Assembly (NCBI RefSeq): GCF_014696715.1
Contig: NZ_JACJQO010000018.1
Coordinates: forward strand, 1-64,000
Reading direction: 5' to 3'
Length of the DNA stretch: 64,000 nucleotides
DNA from: Pseudanabaena sp. FACHB-2040
GTDB taxonomy: Bacteria; Cyanobacteriota; Cyanobacteriia; Phormidesmidales; Phormidesmidaceae
Part shown: positions 35,091 to 42,528 of the stretch, piece by piece
Layout of the letters: each line of letters starts with the position of its first letter
Numbering within the stretch: the first letter of the stretch is position 1
The notes under the pieces: generated by a model
What the model was told of the DNA's origin: nothing
What the model saw: only the letters and a program-made list of their open reading frames with translations
Databases searched by the model: none
Made by a program: the position numbers and the translations under genes

Positions 35091-35615
35091 ATGGTTCATT
35101 CTCGGTTCTCCTCAGTCCCCTTCCAGTGGCCTGCAATACACTTTGCGATCGCAGCTCTGATGGCTGCTCCCCTTTCCTTCGCAGGGCAACGACCAGCGGC
35201 TGCTAACGACTATGAATCCTGCGCCCGAGATCTGGTCACGGCAGGCATTGAAGCTGCTATCGCCGCTAACGCCTGCGGCACTACCTTACGTCCTGTAGAC
35301 GTTTCGACCTGTGTCACAGGAGTGGTGGATGTAGCTGATGTGTCAGCCCTGTCGGCTTTATCTGCCTGCAGCCGCGATCGCCGCCCCCGAGAACTGGCTA
35401 CCTGTGTCACCAACATCCATACGGCTCTAGCCGTCACCAATTCCTCAGAAGTGCTAAACAACTGCCGTTTAAGCATTTTGCCTGAGCGCTACTCCTCCTG
35501 CGTAGTGGGCCTTAGCGATGGGGCGGGTTTGGGGCTGGTAGAGTCTCTCAACCAGTGCATTAGCGCTGGGTATCGGCCTGTCGGACTGGCCCCTACCTTA
35601 ATTCCAGCCCAATAG
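35091..35615 (+). CDS. Secreted Cys-patterned cyanobacterial protein, unknown
   Basis: 174 residues. A signal peptide spans about residues 1-39 (IHFAIAALMAAPLSFAG, then RPAAAND). The mature part carries eight Cys in a repeated spacing: CARDLVTAGI, ACGTTLRPVDVSTCVTGV, ACSRDRRPRELATCVTNI, NCRLSILPERYSSCVVGL, QCISAGYRP. This gives about four units of C-x(10-13)-C-x(~20-23), suggesting stacked helical hairpins held by disulfides. I do not know a function. It is transcribed away from dxs, and an imperfect hairpin (ATCAAC 35027-35032 with GTTGAT 35047-35052) lies in the shared upstream region. Confidence 0.72.
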   Translation: MVHSRFSSVPFQWPAIHFAIAALMAAPLSFAGQRPAAANDYESCARDLVTAGIEAAIAANACGTTLRPVDVSTCVTGVVDVADVSALSALSACSRDRRPRELATCVTNIHTALAVTNSSEVLNNCRLSILPERYSSCVVGLSDGAGLGLVESLNQCISAGYRPVGLAPTLIPAQ

Positions 35616-35635
35616 CGCCAGCCTCAACCGATATC

Positions 35636-35677
35636 GGTGACCGTAGAGACCCAATCAACTGTATCTCTGCGGTCACC
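35636..35677. terminator. Hairpin between convergent genes, terminator-like
   Basis: GGTGACCG-T-AGAGA (35636-35649) pairs with TCTCT-G-CGGTCACC (35664-35677): 13 pairs with one T-G wobble opposite, and a 14-base loop. No T run follows on either strand, so it may be a weak bidirectional terminator or an RNA 3'-end stabiliser for the Cys-patterned protein gene and lptF/G. Confidence 0.5.
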
Positions 35678-35729
35678 TAAAGGGCGTGAGGAGCCAACCC
35701 CAAGCCTCTCAACGTTTGCCCAAAAAAGC

Positions 35730-36902
35730 CTAGCGGGAAGCTTTGAGCAATAGGAAAACCCCTGCCACCGATCCCAGCAGCGTAGGCAGCCAGGCAGCCA
35801 AGAACGGCGACAAAAATCCGACTTCACCCATCGCATTGGTGATGAAAGACAGCAGGTAGTAGCCGAAGATAATCACAATGCTGACCCCAAAGCTGGTGGC
35901 CTTACTGGTGCGCTGGGGCCGGACGCCAATTGAAGCCCCCACCAAGCCGAACACAACACAGACAAAAGGCAGCGCATACTTCTGCTGAATCCGAGTTTCC
36001 CAGCGGCGAATGCTGCGTTCATCACCGCTCTTGCGCACCAAATCTAGCTGGCGGGTAGCTTCGGCAATGTTCATCTCGGTGTCATTTTTGGTGCGCGACG
36101 CTAAATCTAAGGGCGTGCGCGGCAGCTGCAGTTCCTGGTTGTCAAAGGTAACAATATTGCGAAAAGAGCCGTCGGGCGACACGACGTAAATCGTGCCGTT
36201 ATAGAAATTCCAGGTGTTTTTGCCAAAATCCCAGGTGGCTGCCTCGGAGCTAACGACCTGATTTAGCCCCTTTTGGGAGAAATCGAGAATGGTCAGGCCA
36301 TACATCGTTTCGCCATCGAACCTGCGGGCGTAGAACAATCGCTTTAGCTCTTGAGCATCGCTGTTGTCTGAGGCGGGCTGAAACTCCTGGTAGAAAATGT
36401 TGCGTTCCTGAAACGGCGGGCGCTCTGAGTTGAGGGCCTGCTCTAGGGTGATCGCGGCCTGGTAGTTGGCGGCTGGGGTAATCAGCTCATTAAAGAGAAA
36501 AGTTAGCCCAGTGACCAGCATACTCAGCACTACCGCCGGGGCAATAATGCGCCGCACACTCACGCCGCACCCCCGCAGGGCAATTAGCTCGCTGTCGCTA
36601 GATAACCGGCTGTAGGTCATCATGGTCGACAGCAGGGTAGACATAGGGAAGGCCAGAACGATAAACTCCGGCAGCTTCAGAGCGAAGATTTGAATGGCTA
36701 GGGTGACGGCAAGACCCGACTCAGTGACTCGCCGGATCAGCTCAAACAGCGCCCCGATGGAAATGCCGATAGACGAAAATGCACCTACCCCAAAGAAAAA
36801 GGGCAGCGTGAGTTCCCTGGCGATGTAGCGATCCATCAGGGAAATGCCGGGCAGCCAGGCCCAGCGGCGAAAATCAGGCAGAGGAGGCGTGCTGGTTGCC
36901 AT
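35730..36902 (-). CDS. LptF/LptG (YjgP/YjgQ) family permease
   Basis: 390 residues. There are three N-terminal and three C-terminal transmembrane helices around a periplasmic domain of about 150 residues. LMDRYIARELTLPFFFGVGA, then VTLAIQIFALKLPEFIVLAF and SDSELIALRGCGVSVRRII at the front, and SKATSFGVSIVIIFGYYLLS and FLSPFLAAWLPTLLGSVAGV at the end, are the family hallmarks. Cyanobacteria usually have one such gene, probably acting as a homodimer with LptB to extract lipopolysaccharide from the inner membrane. It follows lptB by 57 bases on the same strand. Confidence 0.92.
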   Translation of the reverse strand: MATSTPPLPDFRRWAWLPGISLMDRYIARELTLPFFFGVGAFSSIGISIGALFELIRRVTESGLAVTLAIQIFALKLPEFIVLAFPMSTLLSTMMTYSRLSSDSELIALRGCGVSVRRIIAPAVVLSMLVTGLTFLFNELITPAANYQAAITLEQALNSERPPFQERNIFYQEFQPASDNSDAQELKRLFYARRFDGETMYGLTILDFSQKGLNQVVSSEAATWDFGKNTWNFYNGTIYVVSPDGSFRNIVTFDNQELQLPRTPLDLASRTKNDTEMNIAEATRQLDLVRKSGDERSIRRWETRIQQKYALPFVCVVFGLVGASIGVRPQRTSKATSFGVSIVIIFGYYLLSFITNAMGEVGFLSPFLAAWLPTLLGSVAGVFLLLKASR

Positions 36903-36959
36903 CGAAAATCCCTTGCGGACAATAAATAAGCAAGACGAAGCGGCGTAAAAGAAACCAGG

Positions 36960-37688
36960 CTAAAGCTTGAAGTCTTTGCCCAGGTAGTGCTCTCGCACGA
37001 GAGGATTGTTATACAGGTCGTCGGCGTTGCCAGCAGCTAAGATCTGGCCTTCGCTCATGATGTAAGCCCGATCAATGATGCTCAGCGTCTCGCGAACATT
37101 GTGGTCTGTGATGAGAATGCCCATGTTGCGATCGCGCAGCTGGCTGACAATCTCTTGAATCTCAGACACGGCAATGGGATCAACTCCGGCAAAGGGCTCA
37201 TCTAGAAAAAGAAACTTTGGCCCATCAACTCCAGCTGCGATCGCCCTTGCCAATTCTGTTCGCCGCCGCTCCCCTCCCGATACCTGAACCCCCAGGGTCT
37301 TGGCAACCTTTTCCAGGCGAAACTCCTTCAGCAAATTTCGCAGTCTGGCATCAAACTCCTCGGCGGGGACTTTGGTTTGCTGCATCACCAGCAAAATATT
37401 GTCTTTAACCGACAGATTGCGAAAGATGCTGGGTTCCTGAGCCAAGTAGCCAATACCCAGGCGAGCCCGCTCGTGCATTGGCAAATCGGTAATGTCAATC
37501 TGGTCAAGGCAAACCCGCCCCACATCGGGCCGCTCTAGACCAGTCGCAATATAGAACGTAGTCGTCTTGCCTGCCCCATTTGGCCCCAGCAGGCCAACAA
37601 TCTCTCCTTGGGCTACAGAAAGACTCACCTGGTTGACCACCTGGCGCTTCCCGTAAGTCTTTTGAACAGCTTCTAGGATGATTTTCAA
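36960..37688 (-). CDS. lptB: LPS export ABC transporter ATP-binding protein
   Basis: 242 residues. Walker A GPNGAGKT is at 35-42, followed by the Q-loop LAQEPSIFRNLSVKDN. The ABC signature VSGGERRRTELARAIA, Walker B FLFLDEPFAGVDP and the switch His in LITDHNVRETL are all present, matching LptB rather than generic transporters. It powers lipopolysaccharide transport with LptF/G. It lies between lptA and lptF/G in a minus-strand set, with gaps of 100 and 57 bases. Confidence 0.95.
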   Translation of the reverse strand: MKIILEAVQKTYGKRQVVNQVSLSVAQGEIVGLLGPNGAGKTTTFYIATGLERPDVGRVCLDQIDITDLPMHERARLGIGYLAQEPSIFRNLSVKDNILLVMQQTKVPAEEFDARLRNLLKEFRLEKVAKTLGVQVSGGERRRTELARAIAAGVDGPKFLFLDEPFAGVDPIAVSEIQEIVSQLRDRNMGILITDHNVRETLSIIDRAYIMSEGQILAAGNADDLYNNPLVREHYLGKDFKL

Positions 37689-37788
37689 GGGAACGGCTGG
37701 AGAATTAATTTAATTCAAAGCTGGATAATTGTATCAAGCTTGTTGTGTAGCATTGTAAACCAGCAGCACAGTAGCCCGCTCTAGACAG

Positions 37789-38337
37789 CTATCGAGCTGG
37801 ATTGAGGGGGGCACTGGTATCAGGAGTGGTGGGTCCAACTGGGCTGACCTCCAACGACCGGGGCGGTTCTGGCGCAGGCTGTACCAAAGTGGGCGGAGCG
37901 GCAGGTTGGCTAGCGGCAGCTGGGCTGGGTTCTGGCAACACGTAAATAGTTTCGACCTGCTGGTTAGGCTGGGGCAGGGCGACAAAGCGATCCTCATCAA
38001 TCAGATAGGTGACTGTCTCGGCTCGCAGGCGGTTACCCTCCTGCAACACCACGACATCGCCGCTCAAAACAAGCCGCCGCTCATTACTGAAGTACTGAGC
38101 CTGGGCTGATGTGGCATAGATATCCTGAGCCGGATACTCGACTTTGACATTGCCTCTAGCGCTAATCACGCCAGTTGCCGCATTAGCTTCCTGGACATCG
38201 GCGCGAAGTGTAATGGCCCCTCCTGTCTGAGCCTGGGCCCGGGGAGGCAACAGAGATACAGCACTGCCCAGCCCCAGCGACAGCAGCATTCCGAGAGACA
38301 AGAGAGTGGGGTAATACCGGCGAAAACCACGGGCCAT
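37789..38337 (-). CDS. lptA: LptA/OstA-like periplasmic LPS transport protein
   Basis: 182 residues from ATG 38337; a TTG at 38349 is the other choice. The signal peptide spans about residues 8-36 (YPTLLSLGMLLSLGLGSAVS, then PRAQAQ). The core is the OstA domain: ITLRADVQEANAATGVISAR, GNVKVEYPAQDIYATSAQAQ and YFSNERRLVLSGDVVVLQEG, with the beta-strand spacing of LptA. The tail is Pro/Ala-rich. It bridges lipopolysaccharide across the periplasm, from LptF/G to an LptD-type barrel (candidate at 6130-8421). Confidence 0.88.
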   Translation of the reverse strand: MARGFRRYYPTLLSLGMLLSLGLGSAVSLLPPRAQAQTGGAITLRADVQEANAATGVISARGNVKVEYPAQDIYATSAQAQYFSNERRLVLSGDVVVLQEGNRLRAETVTYLIDEDRFVALPQPNQQVETIYVLPEPSPAAASQPAAPPTLVQPAPEPPRSLEVSPVGPTTPDTSAPLNPAR

Positions 38338-38552
38338 AGGGGAAGACAACTGGCTACTCCGGAGCGTTATTGATGCGGTTTGTATCCTTTGACGATACCA
38401 GTTTCAGACAGTTTCATCCACGGCGATATGGACCCCTGAAAAATTGTCACTTTGAAGCTCTTATTAAGTTTTTTAATCAGCTATCTCGGATCTCATCAGA
38501 CAGTGCATACTTTTGGCATTTTCTATCGGTTAGGTTAAATCGCCAGCTATCC

Positions 38553-39020
38553 CTAGCTACCAGAACTATCTGTACTAGAGTGATCTGTCAGCGAAATGTG
38601 TAGGGGAGGTAGAGTAAGGTCGAATTCTCTAATTTTAATCGGGGTGAGCCCAGGTGTAACGGCATTAGCCATGACCCTGACCTGCTCTGGCCCCAACGTC
38701 TGCAGTGCCTCTAACCAGGCAAACCCAGAATCTACCAACTCGGTGACGTCGACCCCCTGGTATTCGGGTTCGTACTGCTGCAGCCGCTGTAAACTTTCTC
38801 CCAGCAGAATAGCGGCCCCCCGCCAGTTGTGGTTGCCCAAGTGGTACAGGGCTACAGCGGATTGCAAAATTCCCTGGTAAAAAGGCTTTTCGAACACTGG
38901 AGCCGTCATCCAGATCGCCTCCAGCGTGTCGTGGCAGGCATAGTACTCTCCCTGATTGAATTGCTCAATGCCCGCTAAAAATTCCTCAGGGGGAGGCGAA
39001 CTCAGGTCAACTTCAGACAT
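38553..39020 (-). CDS. DUF309 domain-containing protein
   Basis: 155 residues from ATG 39020. FLAGIEQFNQGEYYACHDTL then EAIWMTAPVFEKPFYQGILQ is the DUF309 signature, a helical fold with conserved Asn, His, Glu and Asp residues suggestive of metal binding. ALYHLGNHNWRGAAILLGES follows. The family is of unknown activity. The start 21 bases upstream would be GTG. It is divergent from glmM (91-base gap). Confidence 0.85.
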   Translation of the reverse strand: MSEVDLSSPPPEEFLAGIEQFNQGEYYACHDTLEAIWMTAPVFEKPFYQGILQSAVALYHLGNHNWRGAAILLGESLQRLQQYEPEYQGVDVTELVDSGFAWLEALQTLGPEQVRVMANAVTPGLTPIKIREFDLTLPPLHISLTDHSSTDSSGS

Positions 39021-39111
39021 AATGCTCGCTAAAACTGGCACAGATTTGTAGGTTCATCCTAAATCAGAGGTGCTATTCTCCAGTGTGTGGTGAGGAGTGT
39101 AAATACTTATT

Positions 39112-40587
39112 ATGGTAAGTTCCCCAATTAAACCAGCGGGTGGTATTGCCGCTGATCCGGCTGAGATTTCCTTAAATACCCCAAATAGCTCTGAAGGTCT
39201 TAGCTGGGGGGTTCTCGATTTGCCTAAGTCCCCGCTCTTTGGTACAGACGGTATCCGAGGCAAGGCGGGAGACCTGCTAAGTGCGCCCTTGGCAATGCAG
39301 ATTGGCTACTGGGCGGGGCAGGTGCTACGCGCTCAGCAGAACCAGGCTGCTCCAGTTATTTTGGGCCAAGACTCACGCAACTCCGGCGATATGCTCGCGG
39401 CAGCGCTGACAGCAGGTTTGACCTCTGCGGGCCTGGAGGTCTGGAACTTAGGCCTCTGCCCTACCGCGACTGTGGCCTACCTGACCGACGCCTGTAAGGC
39501 GCTGGGAGGCGTCATGATTTCGGCCAGCCACAACCCTCCCGAAGACAATGGTATTAAGTTCTTTGGGGCTGAGGGTACTAAGCTCAGTAGTTCGCTGCAG
39601 GCCCAGATTGAGCAAGCGCTCCGCTTCGGCATGATTGTGCCGGGAGAGGTGGATTCATCATGGGGCCGCTGCTACCATCGCCCTGAATTGGTGAACCGCT
39701 ACGTCTCTTTTCTCCACGAACCGCTGCAGCCTGGCCTCAATTTGCAGGGTATGCGGATTGTGCTTGACATGGCCTGGGGAGCCGCTACTCGCCTGGCTGT
39801 GCCGGTATTTGAAGCGACGGGCGCTGAAGTCATTGGTATTCATGGTTTGCCCGATGGCGATCGCATTAACGTCAACTGTGGCTCTACCCATCTAGAACCC
39901 CTAAAAGCAGCGGTTCAGCTTCACGGAGCCGATGTCGGCTTTGCCTTTGATGGCGATGCTGATCGGGTGATTGCCGTGGATGCCCGAGGGCGCGTCGTTG
40001 ATGGTGACTATATTCTTTACTTCTGGGGCAAGCGGTTAAACGAAGCCCACAACCTGCCTGGCAGCACCATTATCTCTACTGTGATGGCCAATCTAGGGTT
40101 TGAGCGAGCCTGGAAGGGGTTGGGTGGTCAGCTGGTGCGGACTCAGGTGGGTGATCAGCACGTCCATGCCGAGATGGTGAAGCGGGGCGCTAAGCTGGGC
40201 GGCGAACAGTCGGGCCATATTCTTTGCCACCACTACAGCATGACCGGCGACGGCATTCTCACAGCACTGCACCTGGCTTCTCTGGTCCGAGATTTGGGGG
40301 GTTCCCTAGCTGCTTTGGTGGATCAGAGCTTTGAAACTTATCCACAGCGGCTACAAAATATCCGGGTGGAAGACCGGGAGCGGCGGCTACATTGGCAGGA
40401 CTGCGACCCTGTTGTTAAGGCCGTTGCCGAAGCTGAACAGGCAATGGGTGAACAGGGCCGGGTGCTGGTACGCCCTTCCGGCACCGAGCCGGTAATCCGG
40501 GTCATGGTTGAGGCTGCTAATCGGGAACTGGTAGACCTTTGGACCAATCGCATCTCTGCAATGGTGACCCGTTACCTGGCCGTTTGA
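39112..40587 (+). CDS. glmM: Phosphoglucosamine mutase
   Basis: 491 residues. The core begins near residue 38 ([20 protein letters not shown]), so the first 37 residues are an N-terminal extension without motif. The active-site Ser139 is in [19 protein letters not shown]. The metal-binding loop is [13 protein letters not shown], the sugar-binding loop is GGEQSGHI, and the phosphate loop is [16 protein letters not shown]. It converts glucosamine-6-phosphate to glucosamine-1-phosphate for peptidoglycan and lipopolysaccharide. The ATG at 39112 has no strong Shine-Dalgarno; a later start is possible. Confidence 0.94.
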   Translation: MVSSPIKPAGGIAADPAEISLNTPNSSEGLSWGVLDLPKSPLFGTDGIRGKAGDLLSAPLAMQIGYWAGQVLRAQQNQAAPVILGQDSRNSGDMLAAALTAGLTSAGLEVWNLGLCPTATVAYLTDACKALGGVMISASHNPPEDNGIKFFGAEGTKLSSSLQAQIEQALRFGMIVPGEVDSSWGRCYHRPELVNRYVSFLHEPLQPGLNLQGMRIVLDMAWGAATRLAVPVFEATGAEVIGIHGLPDGDRINVNCGSTHLEPLKAAVQLHGADVGFAFDGDADRVIAVDARGRVVDGDYILYFWGKRLNEAHNLPGSTIISTVMANLGFERAWKGLGGQLVRTQVGDQHVHAEMVKRGAKLGGEQSGHILCHHYSMTGDGILTALHLASLVRDLGGSLAALVDQSFETYPQRLQNIRVEDRERRLHWQDCDPVVKAVAEAEQAMGEQGRVLVRPSGTEPVIRVMVEAANRELVDLWTNRISAMVTRYLAV

Positions 40588-40593
40588 TGAACA

Positions 40594-40623
40594 AGGCGGC
40601 GGAAGTCAGTAGTTCCGCCGCCT
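40594..40623 (+). terminator. Stem-loop after glmM
   Basis: AGGCGGCGGAA (40594-40604) pairs perfectly with TTCCGCCGCCT (40613-40623) around an 8-base loop, 7 bases after the glmM stop. The following text (GAAATACTCTC) has no T run, so termination strength is uncertain. It may instead stabilise the 3' end. Confidence 0.5.
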
Positions 40624-40682
40624 GAAATACTCTCATTCCCTCGCTGAATACACCTGGATACAACAAGTGCCTAGAAGCAGCC

Positions 40683-41183
40683 CTAGCTGGCCAACAAATT
40701 GAGCTGCCGGGGGTAAGCCGGTTTAGTTGGACGGGCGGGGGTTTCTTCCTCAGCCTGTCGCTGCTCTTCTTTAAGGTAAGTTCGCAAGGAATCAAAGCCT
40801 AGGTAGTTCAATACGGCGTACCCATGTTTGCAGCAGCCTCGCCCAAAGGCTTGCCTCTGCCAGTAGTAATCTTCACAATCGCACTCAAGGCGATCGCGTA
40901 GACAAGAGACCTGGTGGCGAGACTGAGACTCAGGGTTTGTCACTGTGAACTGCCCTGGGTCGCGCAGCCAGTCGGTGACTTGGAGCTGAGCCGCCTCAGC
41001 CTGACGGTGTTGAACGAAGTGCGACTTCATTTGAGCTTTGGAAATGAAAGTAGGGCGCTGTCCCTTTACAGCAACCCAAATGACTTTGAAAAATTCTCGT
41101 AGCTGTACTGGGGTTGATGGACTCAGCCCCAGCATCCGCCGAACTGCGGCGGCTGAGTAGAGCATGGTCGAGCGAGTAGCCAT
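40683..41183 (-). CDS. SWIM zinc-finger protein
   Basis: 166 residues. The C-terminal half contains a SWIM-type motif: CDCEDYYWQRQAFGRGCCKH, i.e. C-x-C-x(n)-C-x-H, which can bind zinc and nucleic acid or protein. The N-terminal half has RRMLGLSPSTPVQLREFFKV and a basic stretch. No nuclease or helicase domain is present in this chain. It is divergent from a small RHH-like gene, and the 160-base gap between them is filled with repeats that look like operators. The protein may be a DNA-binding regulator, but this is inference. Confidence 0.72.
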   Translation of the reverse strand: MATRSTMLYSAAAVRRMLGLSPSTPVQLREFFKVIWVAVKGQRPTFISKAQMKSHFVQHRQAEAAQLQVTDWLRDPGQFTVTNPESQSRHQVSCLRDRLECDCEDYYWQRQAFGRGCCKHGYAVLNYLGFDSLRTYLKEEQRQAEEETPARPTKPAYPRQLNLLAS

Positions 41184-41210
41184 CGGTAATTAAAACTCTG
41201 TATATCTATT

Positions 41211-41293
41211 ATGCCGCGTTACACGGAAGATTTCCCGTGTAACGCCGTTCGGCTTACCGCCATTTAGGGGCTTGCGGATGCCGCGTTACACGG
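41211..41293. promoter_or_regulatory. Operator-like repeat array between divergent genes
   Basis: A perfect 16-bp direct repeat, ATGCCGCGTTACACGG, occurs at 41211-41226 and 41278-41293. An inverted arm, CCGTGTAACGCCG, lies at 41235-41247, so the first and second copies form a near-perfect palindrome (GTTACACGG...CCGTGTAAC). The array sits between the SWIM gene start (41183) and the RHH-like gene start (41352), a position typical of an autoregulatory operator. Confidence 0.55.
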
Positions 41294-41351
41294 TTTTGGT
41301 GATACACTCTTTTGCTAAAGTACGGATAGCACGACTGGGTGAGTGAGGGGT

Positions 41352-41609
41352 ATGAAACAGGACAGATTTGAACCTAGCATCGAGGCCCATTCTGAACTCA
41401 GGCTGAACCAGCCGCGCGGAGAAGCAGGGCGATTTGCCAGTATGTACCAGGAGAAGCGGGGCGATGCGATCGCACTTCGCCTCCCCGTCAGCCTAGACCA
41501 AGCCCTGCGTCAAGCCGTCGGCTGGCAGTCCAAAGCCGACAACGCCACACTCAAAGCCTGGATCGAAGACGCGATTGCTGCGAAGCTGAAGGAAGAGGGT
41601 GAAGGGTAG
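41352..41609 (+). CDS. Small RHH-like DNA-binding protein
   Basis: 85 residues from ATG 41352; GTG 41343 would add three. The N-terminal 40 residues are polar (RGEAGRFASMYQEKRG). Then DAIALRLPVSLDQALRQAVG gives a strand and helix, and LKAWIEDAIAAKLKEEGEG a second helix. This is the ribbon-helix-helix/CopG plan seen in antitoxins and small repressors. No toxin partner is recognisable immediately downstream. Its most likely target is the repeat array at 41211-41293. Confidence 0.6.
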   Translation: MKQDRFEPSIEAHSELRLNQPRGEAGRFASMYQEKRGDAIALRLPVSLDQALRQAVGWQSKADNATLKAWIEDAIAAKLKEEGEG

Positions 41610-41696
41610 AAGGCAGAAGGTAAGACATTGCTCTGGTCTGCACAGTAGACGTGTCTCGAACAATAGGACAGCTATAGAAAAGAAAAGACTTTTTGA

Positions 41697-41788
41697 CTAG
41701 ACCCGCTTCCCTATCTTCCCCACCTCTACGCGTCCCCGTGTCCCCGTCTCCCTGCTTTCTCCTCCCTGCCCCTATCTCCCCCGCCTCC
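41697..41788. repeat. Polypyrimidine dispersed repeat
   Basis: About 90 bases of C/T-rich text with the words ACGCGTCCCCGTGTCCCCGTC and CCCCTATCTCCCCCGCCTCC (41728-41788), ending at the ABC permease start codon. An in-frame upstream start at 41693 lies inside the repeat and translates to Pro/Ser-rich nonsense, so it is not used. Confidence 0.65.
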
Positions 41789-42430
41789 ATGTCCCTATTC
41801 CACTCCGCCTACACCTACACCCTGGAAAACTTAGATCGCTTCACAACGGCCTTTCAGCAGCACCTGGGGCTGGTCTTTTTGCCCTTAGCAGTGGGGCTGC
41901 TGGTAGGGCTACCGTTGGGGCTTTGGAGTGCGCGCTCTCAAGTTGTCTCGGCGGTCATGATCAACAGCTTTAATGCCTTACGGGTGATCCCCAGTCTGGC
42001 GGTGCTGTTTTTGGCAATTCCCTATTTTGGCTTGAGCTTTTGGTCAGCTGTACTGGCCCTGACCCTGCTGGTGATGCCGCCTATCTTGATCAGTACGGAT
42101 GTGGCTTTTCGCACCATCGACCCGGCCATTCGAGAAGCGGCTACAGGCATGGGCATGCCGCCGGCCGACATTCTGCGCCGGGTAGAGATTCCTCTAGCGC
42201 TGCCAGTTGTGATTGCTGGCATCAAGACAGCTGCTGTTGAAGTAATTGCCAGTGCGACGCTGGCCGCTTTTGTTGGGGCAGGCGGATTAGGAACTTTTGT
42301 AGTCTTGGGCTTTGCTGTCTACGATCCGGCCATTCTGCTGATTGGTGCTGTGCCGGTAGCGCTGCTGGCCCTAATCGCCGAGGTCAGTTTAAGTGCCCTA
42401 CAAAGAGCTGTTCAACCCCCCACCGCCTAG
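41789..42430 (+). CDS. ABC transporter permease, OpuB/ProW-like
   Basis: 213 residues from ATG 41789. It has five or six transmembrane helices and the inner-membrane permease signature EAATGMGMPPADILRRVEIP followed by LALPVVIAGIKTAAVEVIAS. FVGAGGLGTFVVLGFAVYDP is typical of osmoprotectant (OpuB/ProW) permeases. An ATP-binding subunit and a binding protein are absent from the neighbourhood, so partners must be elsewhere or lost. There is no Shine-Dalgarno because the upstream sequence is a C/T repeat. Confidence 0.85.
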   Translation: MSLFHSAYTYTLENLDRFTTAFQQHLGLVFLPLAVGLLVGLPLGLWSARSQVVSAVMINSFNALRVIPSLAVLFLAIPYFGLSFWSAVLALTLLVMPPILISTDVAFRTIDPAIREAATGMGMPPADILRRVEIPLALPVVIAGIKTAAVEVIASATLAAFVGAGGLGTFVVLGFAVYDPAILLIGAVPVALLALIAEVSLSALQRAVQPPTA

Positions 42431-42474
42431 CTGCTCACGTTGCCGCTTAGGCGAGCGACAGAGAGAAGTCAGAT

Positions 42475-42524
42475 CCCTCTTCTGCGTCCCCGCGTTCCCC
42501 TCTTCTCTGCGTCTGCCCCCATAG
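42475..42524. repeat. Polypyrimidine dispersed repeat
   Basis: CTTCTGCGTCCCCGCGTTCCC followed by CTCTTCTCTGCGTCTGCCCCC, with the motif GCGTCCCCGCGT shared with other copies. It lies in the gap between the ABC permease (plus) and speA (minus), just before the speA stop. Confidence 0.55.
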
Positions 42525-42528
42525 CTCT

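Noticed and set aside
41693-41788. 32-residue N-terminal extension of the ABC permease
   Set aside because: It is encoded by the C/T repeat and is Ser/Pro-rich; the family starts at the ATG at 41789.
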